From the NCBI RefSeq assembly GCF_023736155.1, contig NZ_JAMLJJ010000005.1, positions 186,001 to 250,000 of the forward strand: 64,000 nt of DNA, written 5' to 3'. The DNA comes from Larsenimonas salina (GTDB taxonomy: Bacteria; Pseudomonadota; Gammaproteobacteria; Pseudomonadales; Halomonadaceae). A program made the translations under genes and the position numbers. Shown piece after piece: positions 16,696-26,224 of this stretch; within the stretch, counting starts at the first letter, position 1, and every line of letters begins with the position of its first letter. The notes beneath the pieces were generated by a model, which did no database searches, was not told the DNA's origin, and was given only the letters and a program-made list of their open reading frames with translations.

Positions 16696-17074
16696 TGGTG
16701 GAGGCGGCGGGAATTGAACCCGCGTCCGCCGGCGCTTACCCATTGGCTCTACATGCTTAGATCCGTCTTTTTATTTAGCGACACCTTCTCCGACGGGCAG
16801 GATAAGGCTACGCGATCCCTCTAATGTTTAACGTTTGACACGAAGGCAAGGCCAAACGCGGTCCTGTCAGCTGAGCTCTTCTCCCATCCAGGATGAACAG
16901 GCACATCCTTTCCGGGCCAGGCTAACAACTAGCAGTGTTTAAGCTGCCAGTGCGCCCTGAGCGTAGTTTTCGTCGTTTGCGACTATTTTAAAGTAACGTG
17001 GTATTTACGAGATACGTTACGCTCTCGGCATGCACCTCAGGGCTTACTACCGGCGTCGAGACCAGATCGCCCCC
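16696..17074 (-). ncRNA. ssrA: tmRNA
   Basis: The 379-nt RNA begins GGGGGCGAUCUGG and ends with a tRNA-like 3' half containing GGGTTCAATTCCCG and CGCCTCCACCA. The 5' and 3' ends pair as an acceptor stem. The internal tag frame (16980 down to 16939) encodes ANDENYAQGALAA and stops with TAA, the form known from Halomonas-type bacteria. tmRNA with SmpB rescues ribosomes stalled on broken messages and tags the products for proteolysis. It lies 46 bp downstream of smpB in the same direction and is closed by a terminator. The 3' end of ssrA is a known integration site for islands, and the accessory genes start just beyond it. Confidence 0.97.
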
Positions 17075-17120
17075 AAGTAATCGGTGATGGTAGCACTGCG
17101 CTCTATCGAACGCCAACGCT

Positions 17121-17600
17121 TTAGCGCTCTTCTCGAACGATCCTGGCTTTCTGACGGTTCCAGTCGCGTTCTTTCTCGGTGGCGCGCTTATCGTACTCTT
17201 TCTTGCCCTGTACCAGAGCCAATTCGCATTTTACCAGGTTGTTTTTCCAGTAAAGCTTCAGGGGGACGCAGGTATGTCCCTTGTCCTGAGTTCGCGAAAA
17301 GATCTTGGCAATTTCCTTTCGATGCAATAAGAGCTTGCGAGTGCGCGCAGGGTCTGCAACTTCGTGCGTGCTGGTGGTGCTGATTGGCGTTATGTTTGCG
17401 CCCATAAGCCAGGCTTCACCACGCCGAACCAAGATATAGGTGTCCGTAAGCTGGCCCTTGCCGGCTCGCAGACTTTTGACTTCCCAGCCTGCCAGCGAGA
17501 GGCCTGCTTCGAACGTTTCCTGAATATGATATTCGTGACGAGCCTTCTTGTTCTGGGCAATAACGTTGCCACCGGGCGCGTTTCCTTTTTTCTTGCCCAT
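17121..17600 (-). CDS. smpB: SsrA-binding protein SmpB
   Basis: SmpB binds the tRNA-like part of tmRNA and delivers it to stalled ribosomes. The 159-residue protein has the family core: [35 protein letters not shown] near the N-terminus, [18 protein letters not shown] in the middle, and the basic C-terminal tail [23 protein letters not shown] that enters the decoding centre. Length is normal. It is followed in the same direction by ssrA, an arrangement that lets both parts of the rescue system be made together. The gene is divergent from ratA. Confidence 0.97.
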   Translation of the reverse strand: MGKKKGNAPGGNVIAQNKKARHEYHIQETFEAGLSLAGWEVKSLRAGKGQLTDTYILVRRGEAWLMGANITPISTTSTHEVADPARTRKLLLHRKEIAKIFSRTQDKGHTCVPLKLYWKNNLVKCELALVQGKKEYDKRATEKERDWNRQKARIVREER

Positions 17601-17727
17601 AGAACCCCTATGTCCTTATAGCGTGCTCTCCGCGATACCGGGAAAGCGTGATAACATTCAAGTCATTCATCTATGTGAAAGACGCACTATTATACGCAGA
17701 AAGTGCGTCCCCGTCAGTGGAGAGGTT

Positions 17728-18159
17728 ATGCCAACAGTGAGTCAGTCGGCGCTCGTTAAACACTCTGACCGGAAAATGTTTGATCTGGTCAATGACATCG
17801 AGCGCTACCCCGAATTTTTGCCTGGGTGTCGTCAGGCGGCTGTGGTCGATGAGGGCGACAATTATCGGGTCGGTAAACTGACTCTGTCCAAAAGTGGTGT
17901 CGAGCAGAGTTTTACCACCCGCAATACACTGCATGCGCCCTCGAGAATCGACTTGTCGCTTGAAGATGGGCCTTTCAAGAAGTTGTCCGGGAGCTGGCGC
18001 TTCATGGAAATGGGGGAAAACGCCTGCAAGGTCGAATTTCAACTCAACTTCGAATTTTCGAACCGTTTGATCGGCATGGCGTTTGGGCGGTTGTTTCATC
18101 AGGTCGCCAAGCAGCAGGTTGATGCCTTCGTTAAACGAGCGAACCAGGTCTATGGCTGA
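17728..18159 (+). CDS. ratA: RatA/Coq10-type START-domain protein
   Basis: A 143-residue protein of the polyketide-cyclase/Coq10 family (E. coli RatA/PasT, YfjG). The fold runs through VSQSALVKHSDRKMFDLVNDIERYPEFLPGC and ends with FGRLFHQVAKQQVDAFVKRANQVYG. In E. coli it has been described both as a ribosome-association inhibitor and as a ubiquinone-related/persistence factor; bacterial Coq10 homologues bind ubiquinone. The ATG at 17728 is chosen for the GGAGAGG upstream and the family N-terminus; the frame is open much further upstream. It overlaps rnfH by 8 bp, as in many Gammaproteobacteria. Confidence 0.9.
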   Translation: MPTVSQSALVKHSDRKMFDLVNDIERYPEFLPGCRQAAVVDEGDNYRVGKLTLSKSGVEQSFTTRNTLHAPSRIDLSLEDGPFKKLSGSWRFMEMGENACKVEFQLNFEFSNRLIGMAFGRLFHQVAKQQVDAFVKRANQVYG

Positions 18160-18457
18160 TCAAGCGGTTGAGATTGAGGTTGTATATGCCTTACCTGGGC
18201 AGCAGTTCATGAAACTCTTGCGCGTTGAGCACGGTACAACGGTGAGGGCGGCTGTACTTCAGTCGGGATTGGATCAGGAGGCTGCGACAGGCCTTACGCG
18301 CACCATGCTTGAGAATGCTCCGGTCGGTGTCTTCGGAGTAAAGCTTCGGGCGCCGGAGCATAACGTGGTTGCACAAGGCGACCGGGTAGAGGTTTACCGG
18401 CCCTTGCTCTGTGATCCCAAAAAGGCCCGAATTGCTCGGGCCAACAAGAAAGGGTGA
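18152..18457 (+). CDS. rnfH: RnfH family ubiquitin-like protein
   Basis: A 101-residue beta-grasp protein (RnfH/RatB/YfjF family). The N-terminus VEIEVVYALPGQQF and the C-terminal DRVEVYRPLLCDPKKARIARA are the family hallmarks. The function is not settled; the gene is almost always next to ratA. The ATG at 18152 lies inside the end of ratA (8-bp overlap), so the two are translationally coupled. It converges on bamE with only 5 bp between stops. Confidence 0.92.
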   Translation: MADQAVEIEVVYALPGQQFMKLLRVEHGTTVRAAVLQSGLDQEAATGLTRTMLENAPVGVFGVKLRAPEHNVVAQGDRVEVYRPLLCDPKKARIARANKKG

Positions 18458-18462
18458 AGGCG

Positions 18463-18903
18463 TTAGTCGTCGTTTGGATAAGGCTGTGTGCCGGTACCCG
18501 GTATGGGGTCCAGTACGGTCGACTCAGGGTCAGCCGCCGATTCTGAGGCTGGTGGCTGGTTGTTAACGTTCGGTGAGGCATCAAGGTCGCCGCTGGTACG
18601 TACGCGTTGAACGGTGTCGCCTTGGAAATCAAGCGTTACGCGCTTGCGGGTAGTGGTGCCATCGGCCTTCTTGACACGATAGACGTAGTCCCACTGATCC
18701 TTGCCCATCGGATCTTCCAAAAGCGGTGTACCCATGACATAGATGACCTGGGATTTACTCATCCCGGTGTGAATCTGTTGTACCATGTCCTGAGTGATCA
18801 GGTTGCCTTGGGGGATGTCTCTTTTGTAGACACCGAACCAGCTACATCCGCCAAGAAGACCAAGAATGCAACAAAAGGTGACTAATCGGATCGATTTTTG
18901 CAT
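18463..18903 (-). CDS. bamE: outer membrane assembly lipoprotein BamE
   Basis: BamE (SmpA/OmlA) is a small lipoprotein of the BAM complex that inserts beta-barrel proteins into the outer membrane. The 146-residue precursor has a lipoprotein signal ending LGLLGGC, so Cys20 would be lipidated. The BamE fold follows: PQGNLITQDMVQQIHTGMSKSQVIYVMGTP and the strands DQWDYVYRVKK and RVTLDFQGDTV. A C-terminal tail of about 45 residues rich in Pro, Ser and acidic residues is longer than the E. coli protein and is probably disordered. The ATG at 18903 gives a proper signal peptide; one 11 codons upstream would place extra charged residues ahead of it. Divergent from fur. Confidence 0.93.
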   Translation of the reverse strand: MQKSIRLVTFCCILGLLGGCSWFGVYKRDIPQGNLITQDMVQQIHTGMSKSQVIYVMGTPLLEDPMGKDQWDYVYRVKKADGTTTRKRVTLDFQGDTVQRVRTSGDLDASPNVNNQPPASESAADPESTVLDPIPGTGTQPYPNDD

Positions 18904-18977
18904 TTGCGTCTGACTTTCCTTATCGTTTGCCTTCATCGATCATACCTGATACATCAAGCGACTGCGAAGAGCGAACT

Positions 18978-19430
18978 ATGGCCGACAGGAACCAGGAGTT
19001 ACGCAAGGTAGGCCTCAAGGTCACCCTGCCACGGGTCAAGATCCTTCAGATACTGGAGGCGACCCGAGAAGAAGACCTGCACATGAGTGCAGAAGACGTA
19101 TATAAATCGCTGCTGGATCAGGGCGAAGATGTCGGTCTTGCTACGGTTTACCGTGTCCTTACTCAGTTCGAAGCGGCGGGTCTTGTGGTAAGGCATAATT
19201 TCGATGGCGGGCATGCCGTCTTCGAAATGTCTCAGGAAGACCATCACGATCATATGCTGTGCCTTGAAACCGGCGAGGTTATCGAGTTTTTCGATGACGA
19301 TATCGAGCGTCGTCAACGTGAGCTTGCCGATGAGCGTGGTTATGAACTCGTTGATCATGCGCTGGTGCTTTACGTCCGGCCCAAGGGCTCAAAGGCGACT
19401 CGCCAGGATGGGGGCGGGAATCGGCGCTAA
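18978..19430 (+). CDS. fur: ferric uptake regulator Fur
   Basis: Fur represses iron-uptake and related genes when loaded with Fe2+. The 150-residue protein has the winged-helix domain (GLKVTLPRVKILQIL...DVGLATVYRVLTQFEAAGLV, about 12-72) and the dimerisation/metal domain with HHDHMLC and VIEFFDDDIE. Only one cysteine (Cys95) occupies the region where E. coli Fur has CxxC, and the C-terminal cysteine pair is missing. This matches the zinc-site-poor Pseudomonas-type Fur. The start at 18978 fits the family. The arrangement bamE/fur/recN is typical of gammaproteobacteria. A bidirectional terminator follows. Confidence 0.97.
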   Translation: MADRNQELRKVGLKVTLPRVKILQILEATREEDLHMSAEDVYKSLLDQGEDVGLATVYRVLTQFEAAGLVVRHNFDGGHAVFEMSQEDHHDHMLCLETGEVIEFFDDDIERRQRELADERGYELVDHALVLYVRPKGSKATRQDGGGNRR

Positions 19431-19455
19431 AGGATGATCGCAGCCGCTTTAGTAG

Positions 19456-19493
19456 AAAAGAGCGCGACCCAAATGGGTGGCGCTCTTTTTTTT
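19456..19493. terminator. bidirectional terminator between fur and recN
   Basis: AGAGCGC-GACCCA and TGGGT-GGCGCTCT form a long stem with a two-base loop, flanked by AAAA on the left and eight T on the right. It mainly serves fur; recN converges from the other side. Confidence 0.88.
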
Positions 19494-19536
19494 GAGCTCA
19501 AACAACGAGCGGCCTTCGTCAATCGCCGTATGTCAG

Positions 19537-21213
19537 TCAGTGGCGTTGATCGGACTGGCCGCTTTTGAGCATTTCCCGGGCATGTGCCAGCGTCTGTTGG
19601 GATAGATGTACGCCGCCAAGCATTCTGGCCAGCTCGCGAACACGACCCTGCCGGTCCAATAGGAGCATCGATGTGTGTGTTTGATGTTCATCGGCCTGCT
19701 TTTCAATATGCAAGTGTTGATGCGCCTGAGCGGCCACCTGGGGCAGGTGGGTAACACACATGACCTGGCCGCGCCCGCCAAGCTCTCTTAAGAGCTGTCC
19801 GACGATTTCGGCCGTGGCGCCTGAAATGCCTACATCCACTTCGTCAAACACCAGTGTCGGTGTTTTGCTGTGTGTGGCGGTCGCCACCTGAATAGCCAAA
19901 CTGATGCGTGAAAGCTCACCGCCCGAGGCGACTTTATGAAGCGGCCGCATGGGTTGTCCGGGGTTTGCGCTCATCAAGAATTGAACGTGATCAAGCCCTT
20001 CCGGCTGGGGTTTTTCAAGCGGGGTCACCGCGACCTCGAAGCGCGCCTTCTCCATTCCGAGAAACTTGAGCTGTGCCTCGACATCGGCTGTCAGTTGTAT
20101 TGCTGCCTTTGCTCGTCGATCACTGACAGTTGCAGCAAGCGCGCGCCACTCATCGCGTACGGTCTGGGCCTGAGCCTCAAGCTCGGAAAGATCGCTCGGG
20201 CCTGCATCCAGTTCACTCAATTCATGCGCCAGCGTCGCGTGAAGTCCAGTCAGCTCTTCCGGATTGACGTAGTGCTTGCGGGCGATGGTGTGTGCCGTGC
20301 TCAGGCGCTCCTCCACGAACGCGAGCCGTGTCGGGTCCAGTTCGATCGAACTTTGATGATGCGTCAGATCGCTGACGGCTTCGCTTAACTGGATGCGAGC
20401 CTCCTCGAGCATCGTGAGAATCGGTTCGATCGTTTTTCGCTGAGCGTCGGGCAGCGTGCCCAGATGGCCCAGTGCGCTCGACAGTCGTGTGAGGGCGCCG
20501 TGCTGTTCGTCACCACACTCATCGAGTGCGTGTTGGGTGGTTTGAATGGACTGTTCGGCGTGAGAAAGCCTTGTGTGCTCAGCCTCAAGCTGGCCCAGTT
20601 CTCCCTCCTGCAATGCCAGCTCATCGAGTTCCTCCACCTGGTAGCGAAGAAGCTGCAGGCGCGCATCGCGTTCGCTACTGTTTTCCCGGCGCGCACGTAT
20701 GTCGCGACGAAGGGATTGCCATTGACGATGCAGGCCCTTGAGGCTTTGAACACCTTCCTGATGCCCGGCCAACTCATCCACCAGGCGCAGATGCGTCTCC
20801 TCACGCATTAGCGCGTGGTGCGCGTGCTGACCGTGCACTTCGATTAAATGCTCGCCAAGCTGCTTTAAATCCGACGCCGTGCAGGGCGTGCCGTTGATCC
20901 ATGCCTTTGAACGCCCGGACGTCGTCACTACGCGCCGAATCAAGCAGTCCTCGGTGTCGAGCTCTCGCTCGGAGAGCCAGTCACGCGCGCTAGGCAGGGC
21001 TTGAATATCGAAGCGGGCGCTGATGTCGGCCTGCTTGGCGCCGTGGCGAACATTGGCGGCATCAGCGCGGTCGCCGAGACACAGCCCCAGCGCGCCCAAC
21101 AAGATGGACTTTCCGGCACCGGTTTCGCCGGTAATGGCCGTCATCCCCTTGCGAAAATCAAGATCGAGGGCATCGACGATGGCGTAGTGATGGATAGACA
21201 GTTGAGCGAGCAT
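19537..21213 (-). CDS. recN: DNA repair protein RecN
   Basis: RecN is an SMC-like ATPase acting in recombinational repair of double-strand breaks. The 558-residue protein has the Walker A GETGAGKSILLGALGLCLGDR at residue ~30, a coiled-coil middle rich in Leu/Glu/Arg (about 150-370), the signature region KVASGGELSRISLAIQ and the Walker B LVFDEVDVGISG. It has the usual length and starts directly with MLAQLSIHHYAIVDAL. recN is a strong SOS gene in many bacteria, and a LexA-like box precedes it. It is divergent from grpE, an order seen widely in Gammaproteobacteria. Confidence 0.97.
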   Translation of the reverse strand: MLAQLSIHHYAIVDALDLDFRKGMTAITGETGAGKSILLGALGLCLGDRADAANVRHGAKQADISARFDIQALPSARDWLSERELDTEDCLIRRVVTTSGRSKAWINGTPCTASDLKQLGEHLIEVHGQHAHHALMREETHLRLVDELAGHQEGVQSLKGLHRQWQSLRRDIRARRENSSERDARLQLLRYQVEELDELALQEGELGQLEAEHTRLSHAEQSIQTTQHALDECGDEQHGALTRLSSALGHLGTLPDAQRKTIEPILTMLEEARIQLSEAVSDLTHHQSSIELDPTRLAFVEERLSTAHTIARKHYVNPEELTGLHATLAHELSELDAGPSDLSELEAQAQTVRDEWRALAATVSDRRAKAAIQLTADVEAQLKFLGMEKARFEVAVTPLEKPQPEGLDHVQFLMSANPGQPMRPLHKVASGGELSRISLAIQVATATHSKTPTLVFDEVDVGISGATAEIVGQLLRELGGRGQVMCVTHLPQVAAQAHQHLHIEKQADEHQTHTSMLLLDRQGRVRELARMLGGVHLSQQTLAHAREMLKSGQSDQRH

Positions 21214-21239
21214 GAGGTGTCCCTGTTGATAAACACACT

Positions 21240-21255
21240 ATGGCTTTTTATACAG
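21240..21255 (-). promoter_or_regulatory. LexA-like SOS box upstream of recN
   Basis: On the minus strand CTGTATAAAAAGCCAT begins 42 bp before the recN ATG. The left half matches the SOS consensus (CTGTATA) and the A-rich centre fits, but the right half CCAT departs from ACAG. recN is a classical LexA target, so the assignment is plausible but not certain. Confidence 0.5.
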
Positions 21256-21307
21256 TGACCCTGTGACGGGTTCAACCACCCAGCCAGGTGCTTTTTTAGG
21301 TCGCCCC

Positions 21308-21336
21308 CTTGAGAATGGACGCAACTCGCCCCATTA
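21308..21336 (+). promoter_or_regulatory. sigma-32 heat-shock promoter of grpE
   Basis: CTTGAGA (21308-21314) and CCCCATTA (21329-21336) are separated by 14 bp. This is close to the RpoH consensus CTTGAAA-N11-16-CCCCATNT and lies about 48 bp ahead of the grpE ATG. Confidence 0.85.
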
Positions 21337-21383
21337 ACGCAGCAGATTCATTTGATCGAACACCAATTGGGAGAGGCTTGACC

Positions 21384-22013
21384 ATGACGGATAAGTCCAA
21401 TACGCAAAAAGACGAAGAACTTCAGCGCGCCGAGCGCGACGCGGAACCCCAGCCCATGGAAGACGAGTCCATCGAGCGTATGGGGGAACGCCTTGAAGAA
21501 GACGCGCTTGAACCCGTAGAGGGCGAACTCGATGGTGACCCCGAGGCTGATGTTCTGGCTGCGCGCGTTGCAGAACTCGAAGAGCAACTCAAGCAAGCCG
21601 AAGACAAATCGCTGCGTACGGCTGCAGAAGTTCAGAACGCGCGGCGCCGTGCTGATCAGGAAACCGAGAAAGCGAAAAAATTCGCGCTCGAAAAGTTTGT
21701 AAAAGAGCTTCTGCCGGTCGTCGACAGCCTCGAAAAGGCGCTCGAGAGCATGCAGGAAGACGCTTCTGAAACGCATCGTGAAGGCGTGTCCATGACGCTC
21801 AAGATGCAGGTCGATGCCCTGAGCAAGTTCGGCGTCGAGCAGATCGAACCCAACGGCGAACCGTTCGACCCGAATTTTCACGAAGCGATGACCATGGTGC
21901 CAAGCCCAGACGTCGAGCCGAACACCGTGATCGACGTCATGCAGAAGGGCTACACGCTGAACGGCCGCCTGGTTCGCCCGGCAATGGTTGTGGTCAGTAA
22001 GGCCGCCGAATAA
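21384..22013 (+). CDS. grpE: nucleotide exchange factor GrpE
   Basis: GrpE releases ADP from DnaK and so resets the Hsp70 cycle. The 209-residue protein has a very acidic, low-complexity N-terminal 60 residues, a long coiled coil (VAELEEQLKQAEDKSLRTAAEVQNARRRADQETEKA...) and the C-terminal beta domain ending GYTLNGRLVRPAMVVVSK. The acidic leader is longer than in E. coli, fitting a halophile. The ATG at 21384 is chosen for the family N-terminus and GAGAGG upstream. It is transcribed from its own sigma-32 promoter, ahead of dnaK and dnaJ. Confidence 0.95.
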   Translation: MTDKSNTQKDEELQRAERDAEPQPMEDESIERMGERLEEDALEPVEGELDGDPEADVLAARVAELEEQLKQAEDKSLRTAAEVQNARRRADQETEKAKKFALEKFVKELLPVVDSLEKALESMQEDASETHREGVSMTLKMQVDALSKFGVEQIEPNGEPFDPNFHEAMTMVPSPDVEPNTVIDVMQKGYTLNGRLVRPAMVVVSKAAE

Positions 22014-22023
22014 AAAAACGCCC

Positions 22024-22051
22024 CTTGAAAGGCGTTAACCCGGCCCCATAT
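22024..22051 (+). promoter_or_regulatory. sigma-32 promoter of dnaK, overlapping a small hairpin
   Basis: CTTGAAA (22024-22030), a 13-bp spacer and CCCCATAT (22044-22051) make a textbook RpoH promoter about 70 bp before dnaK. The -35 lies in the loop of a short dyad (AACGCC/GGCGTT, about 22018-22036). Read on the minus strand that dyad is followed by a T run, so the same bases could act as a weak terminator for antisense transcription. Confidence 0.88.
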
Positions 22052-22123
22052 AAGCAGACAGACACGCGGAACACTCCGCATCAGATACGAACCAATAGAT
22101 CAGTTTTGAAGTGAGGTGGATAC

Positions 22124-24052
22124 ATGGGACGCATTATTGGTATTGACCTTGGTACGACAAACTCTTGCGTTGCCGTACTCGATGGCGACAAGACCAAGGT
22201 TATCGAAAACGCTGAAGGCGGCCGTACAACGCCGTCGATCATTGCCTATGCCGACGACGGCGAAACGCTCGTCGGGCAGGCGGCCAAACGTCAGGCCGTA
22301 ACAAATCCCAGCAACACGCTCTATGCGGTAAAACGCCTGATCGGCCGCAAGTTCAAGGACGACGTCGTCCAGAAAGACATCAAGATGGTGCCGTACTCCA
22401 TCGTTGAAGCCGACAACGGCGATGCCTGGGTTCAGGTCAACGACAACAAGATGGCTCCGCCGCAGGTCAGCGCCGAAGTTCTCAAGAAGATGAAGAAAAC
22501 CGCTGAAGACTACCTCGGTGAAACCGTCACCGAAGCGGTCATCACGGTACCGGCCTACTTCAACGATTCTCAGCGTCAGGCGACCAAGGATGCCGGCCGC
22601 ATTGCAGGTCTTGAAGTCAAGCGCATCATCAATGAGCCGACAGCTGCCGCACTTGCCTACGGCATGGACAACATCAAGGGCGATCGCACCATTGCGGTCT
22701 ATGACCTGGGTGGCGGTACCTTTGATATCTCGATCATCGAAGTTGCAGACGTCGAAGGCGAGAAGCAGTTCGAAGTACTGGCAACCAACGGCGACACGTT
22801 CCTCGGTGGTGAAGACTTCGACCTGGCGCTGATCGACTACCTCGTCTCTCAGTTCAAGAGCGATTCCGGTATTGACCTCTCCGGCGACAGCCTCGCCATG
22901 CAGCGTCTGAAGGAAGCCGCCGAGAAAGCCAAGATCGAGCTGTCTTCCGCGCAGCAGACCGAAGTGAACCTGCCCTACATCACGGCAGACAACACGGGTC
23001 CGAAGCACTTGGCGGTCAAGGTAACGCGCGCCAAGCTTGAGTCTCTGGTCGAAGATCTGGTCCAGCGCTCGCTCGCCCCGTGCAAGACCGCGCTTCAGGA
23101 CGCAGGTCTCTCCAACAGCGAGATTGATGACGTCATTCTCGTCGGTGGCCAGACCCGCATGCCGATGGTTCAGAAGAAAGTGGCCGAGTTCTTCGGTAAG
23201 GATGCCCGTAAGGACGTCAACCCGGATGAAGCTGTCGCCATGGGTGCAGCCCTTCAAGGCGGTGTCCTCGGTGGTGACGTCAAGGACGTGCTCCTGCTCG
23301 ACGTGACTCCGCTGACGCTTGGTATCGAAACCATGGGTGGCGTGATGACGCCGCTGATCGAGAAAAACACCACGATCCCGACCAAGAAAACCCAGACGTT
23401 CTCGACGGCCGAAGACAACCAGACAGCCGTGACCATCCACGCGCTTCAGGGTGAACGTAAGCAGGCCGCGCAGAACAAGTCGCTGGGTCGGTTCGACCTC
23501 TCCGACATTCCGCCCGCGCCGCGCGGCGTGCCGCAGATCGAAGTCGCGTTTGATCTTGATGCCAACGGCATCTTGAACATCACGGCGAAGGACAAGGCGA
23601 CCGGCAAGGAACAGTCCATCGTGATCAAGTCCTCCGGCGGTCTGTCCGACGACGAGATCGATCAGATGGTCAAGGACGCCGAAGCGCACGAAGCCGAAGA
23701 CAAGAAGTTTGAAGAGCTTGTTCAGGTCCGTAACCAGGCCGACGGCATGGTTCACGCAGCGCGCAAGACGCTCGAGGAAGCCGGCGACAAGGCAACCGAC
23801 GACGAGCGTCAGAAGATCGAGACCGCGATCAGTGATCTTGAAGAAGCGCTCAAGGGCGACGACAAGGACGAGATTCAGTCCAAGCTCGACGCGCTGACCG
23901 AAGCATCCGGTTCGCTTGCACAGAAAATGTACGCCGAGCAAGAAGGCGGCGAGCAGGCCCAGGGCGAAAGCGCTCAGGGAAACCAGAAAGCGGACGATGA
24001 TGTGGTTGACGCCGAGTACGAAGAAGTCAACGACAGTCAGAAAAAGCAGTAA
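22124..24052 (+). CDS. dnaK: chaperone DnaK (Hsp70)
   Basis: DnaK is the ATP-driven Hsp70 chaperone that folds and protects cytoplasmic proteins with DnaJ and GrpE. The 642-residue protein shows the N-terminal ATPase ([29 protein letters not shown], and [11 protein letters not shown] near residue 340), the linker [14 protein letters not shown], the substrate-binding domain, and the helical lid. It ends in an acidic [12 protein letters not shown] tail typical of proteobacterial DnaK. GAGGTGG precedes the ATG. Codon use is strongly biased, as expected for a highly expressed gene; this also leaves very long spurious frames on the opposite strand. Confidence 0.99.
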   Translation: MGRIIGIDLGTTNSCVAVLDGDKTKVIENAEGGRTTPSIIAYADDGETLVGQAAKRQAVTNPSNTLYAVKRLIGRKFKDDVVQKDIKMVPYSIVEADNGDAWVQVNDNKMAPPQVSAEVLKKMKKTAEDYLGETVTEAVITVPAYFNDSQRQATKDAGRIAGLEVKRIINEPTAAALAYGMDNIKGDRTIAVYDLGGGTFDISIIEVADVEGEKQFEVLATNGDTFLGGEDFDLALIDYLVSQFKSDSGIDLSGDSLAMQRLKEAAEKAKIELSSAQQTEVNLPYITADNTGPKHLAVKVTRAKLESLVEDLVQRSLAPCKTALQDAGLSNSEIDDVILVGGQTRMPMVQKKVAEFFGKDARKDVNPDEAVAMGAALQGGVLGGDVKDVLLLDVTPLTLGIETMGGVMTPLIEKNTTIPTKKTQTFSTAEDNQTAVTIHALQGERKQAAQNKSLGRFDLSDIPPAPRGVPQIEVAFDLDANGILNITAKDKATGKEQSIVIKSSGGLSDDEIDQMVKDAEAHEAEDKKFEELVQVRNQADGMVHAARKTLEEAGDKATDDERQKIETAISDLEEALKGDDKDEIQSKLDALTEASGSLAQKMYAEQEGGEQAQGESAQGNQKADDDVVDAEYEEVNDSQKKQ

Positions 24053-24070
24053 TACGAGTCCGCACTCGTG

Positions 24071-24108
24071 ACAACGGCGCGGGGGCATCACGGCCCCCGC
24101 GCCGTTGT
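24071..24108 (+). other. 16-bp perfect hairpin between dnaK and dnaJ
   Basis: ACAACGGCGCGGGGGC pairs perfectly with GCCCCCGCGCCGTTGT around a six-base loop. There is no proper T run, only TGTGTT. It may be a weak terminator or an RNA-stabilising structure that lowers dnaJ expression relative to dnaK, as seen in other dnaKJ operons. Confidence 0.75.
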
Positions 24109-24138
24109 GTTCGAACCATGGTTTCGGAGGGCCAATGA

Positions 24139-25293
<1,155 letters not shown>

Positions 25294-25326
25294 GCGACGT
25301 CGGCAGAACGCAAAATCGGCATGACG

Positions 25327-25357
25327 AAAAAAGCCCCGCTCAGGCGGGGCTTTTTTT
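25327..25357. terminator. bidirectional terminator after dnaJ
   Basis: AAAAAAGCCCCGC and GCGGGGCTTTTTTT form a GC stem with a four-base loop and A/T runs on both sides. It can stop dnaJ and the convergent EEP-family gene. Confidence 0.92.
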
Positions 25358-25393
25358 ATGCGTGATCCCTGTGAATCACACCTTCTCGATTCT

Positions 25394-26224
25394 TCAGGTC
25401 GGAAGAACGATCGACGGTTCTTCCTGCTCGGGAGCGTGATTCAGGGCGCGTGCACACGCCTCGGGAAGTTCGAGTTCGAGTGCCAGCGGCAGGTGATCAG
25501 AATAGTGTTGATCAAGCACCTCGAGGTTCGTGGTCTTGAGGCTCTTCGACACCAGAATGTGATCAAGCGCTCGCTTGGGCTGCCATGCCGGATAGCTCAA
25601 GAGCGCTTTGCCGGGGGCTAGATCCATCGCATTGCAAAAGCGCTTGTGGGGAGTCAACTGCTCAAGCGTGCAATTGAGGTCGCCAAGCACCACCACGTGC
25701 GTCAACGGCTCGATCAGCTCACTCAGATAGCTGAGTTGGCGGTCGCGCGTGCGCTGACCAAGCGAGAGGTGCACGGCGAAGATATGCAGTGCATGTTTGC
25801 CTTCGCCAAGCGTTGCGTGAATGACACCGCGCCCCGGCGGGCCTGGCAGCTTGTGGTTTTGAACCCGGCTCATCGGAATGCGGCTTAGGAGGCCGTTGCT
25901 GTGCTTGGCCACGTTGCCGAAATTACGATTGAGCTGATGACAGCAAAAGGGAAAGGCCGCCTTGCTGGCCAGATATTCGGTCTGGTTGACGTTGCCGGAC
26001 CGAAAGCTACCGCCATCCACCTCCTGGAGCGCCACGATGTCATAGCGGGCGAGTGTGCCACTGATGAAATCGAGCCTGCTCTGTCGCTCGGGATGTGGCA
26101 GAAGGTGCTGCCAGCTGCGAGTGACATAGTGATGATAGGCATGGGTGTGAATGCCTACCTGGAGATTGAATGTCAGTACGCGAAGTCGCGTGGGCTGGCC
26201 AGTCGAGGGGCCTTGGTCGGTCAT
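25394..26224 (-). CDS. endonuclease/exonuclease/phosphatase family hydrolase
   Basis: A 276-residue metal-dependent hydrolase of the EEP (DNase I/exonuclease III-like) superfamily. Marks are the first strand RVLTFNLQVGIH (catalytic Asn), the metal-ligand Glu in DIVALQEVDGG, the HxS/T loop HIFAVHLSLG, VVVLGDLNC (catalytic Asp and Asn) and the closing YSDHLPL (catalytic Asp-His). The substrate is unknown; relatives cut phosphodiesters in nucleic acids, lipids or inositol phosphates. No signal peptide is evident. It overlaps the dsbA stop codon as ATGA, so it is translationally coupled to dsbA, an arrangement also seen in Pseudomonas. Confidence 0.85.
   Translation of the reverse strand: MTDQGPSTGQPTRLRVLTFNLQVGIHTHAYHHYVTRSWQHLLPHPERQSRLDFISGTLARYDIVALQEVDGGSFRSGNVNQTEYLASKAAFPFCCHQLNRNFGNVAKHSNGLLSRIPMSRVQNHKLPGPPGRGVIHATLGEGKHALHIFAVHLSLGQRTRDRQLSYLSELIEPLTHVVVLGDLNCTLEQLTPHKRFCNAMDLAPGKALLSYPAWQPKRALDHILVSKSLKTTNLEVLDQHYSDHLPLALELELPEACARALNHAPEQEEPSIVLPT

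Noticed and set aside
16696-16740. Duplicate of the tmRNA 3' end as an attachment site
   Set aside because: I searched by eye for a second copy of the terminal tmRNA sequence in the window and saw none, so no att pair is claimed.
22100-24091. 663-codon frame opposite dnaK
   Set aside because: It is a mirror of the strongly biased dnaK codon use; the translation is low-complexity and hydrophobic with no family match. Long antisense frames in dnaK are a known artefact.
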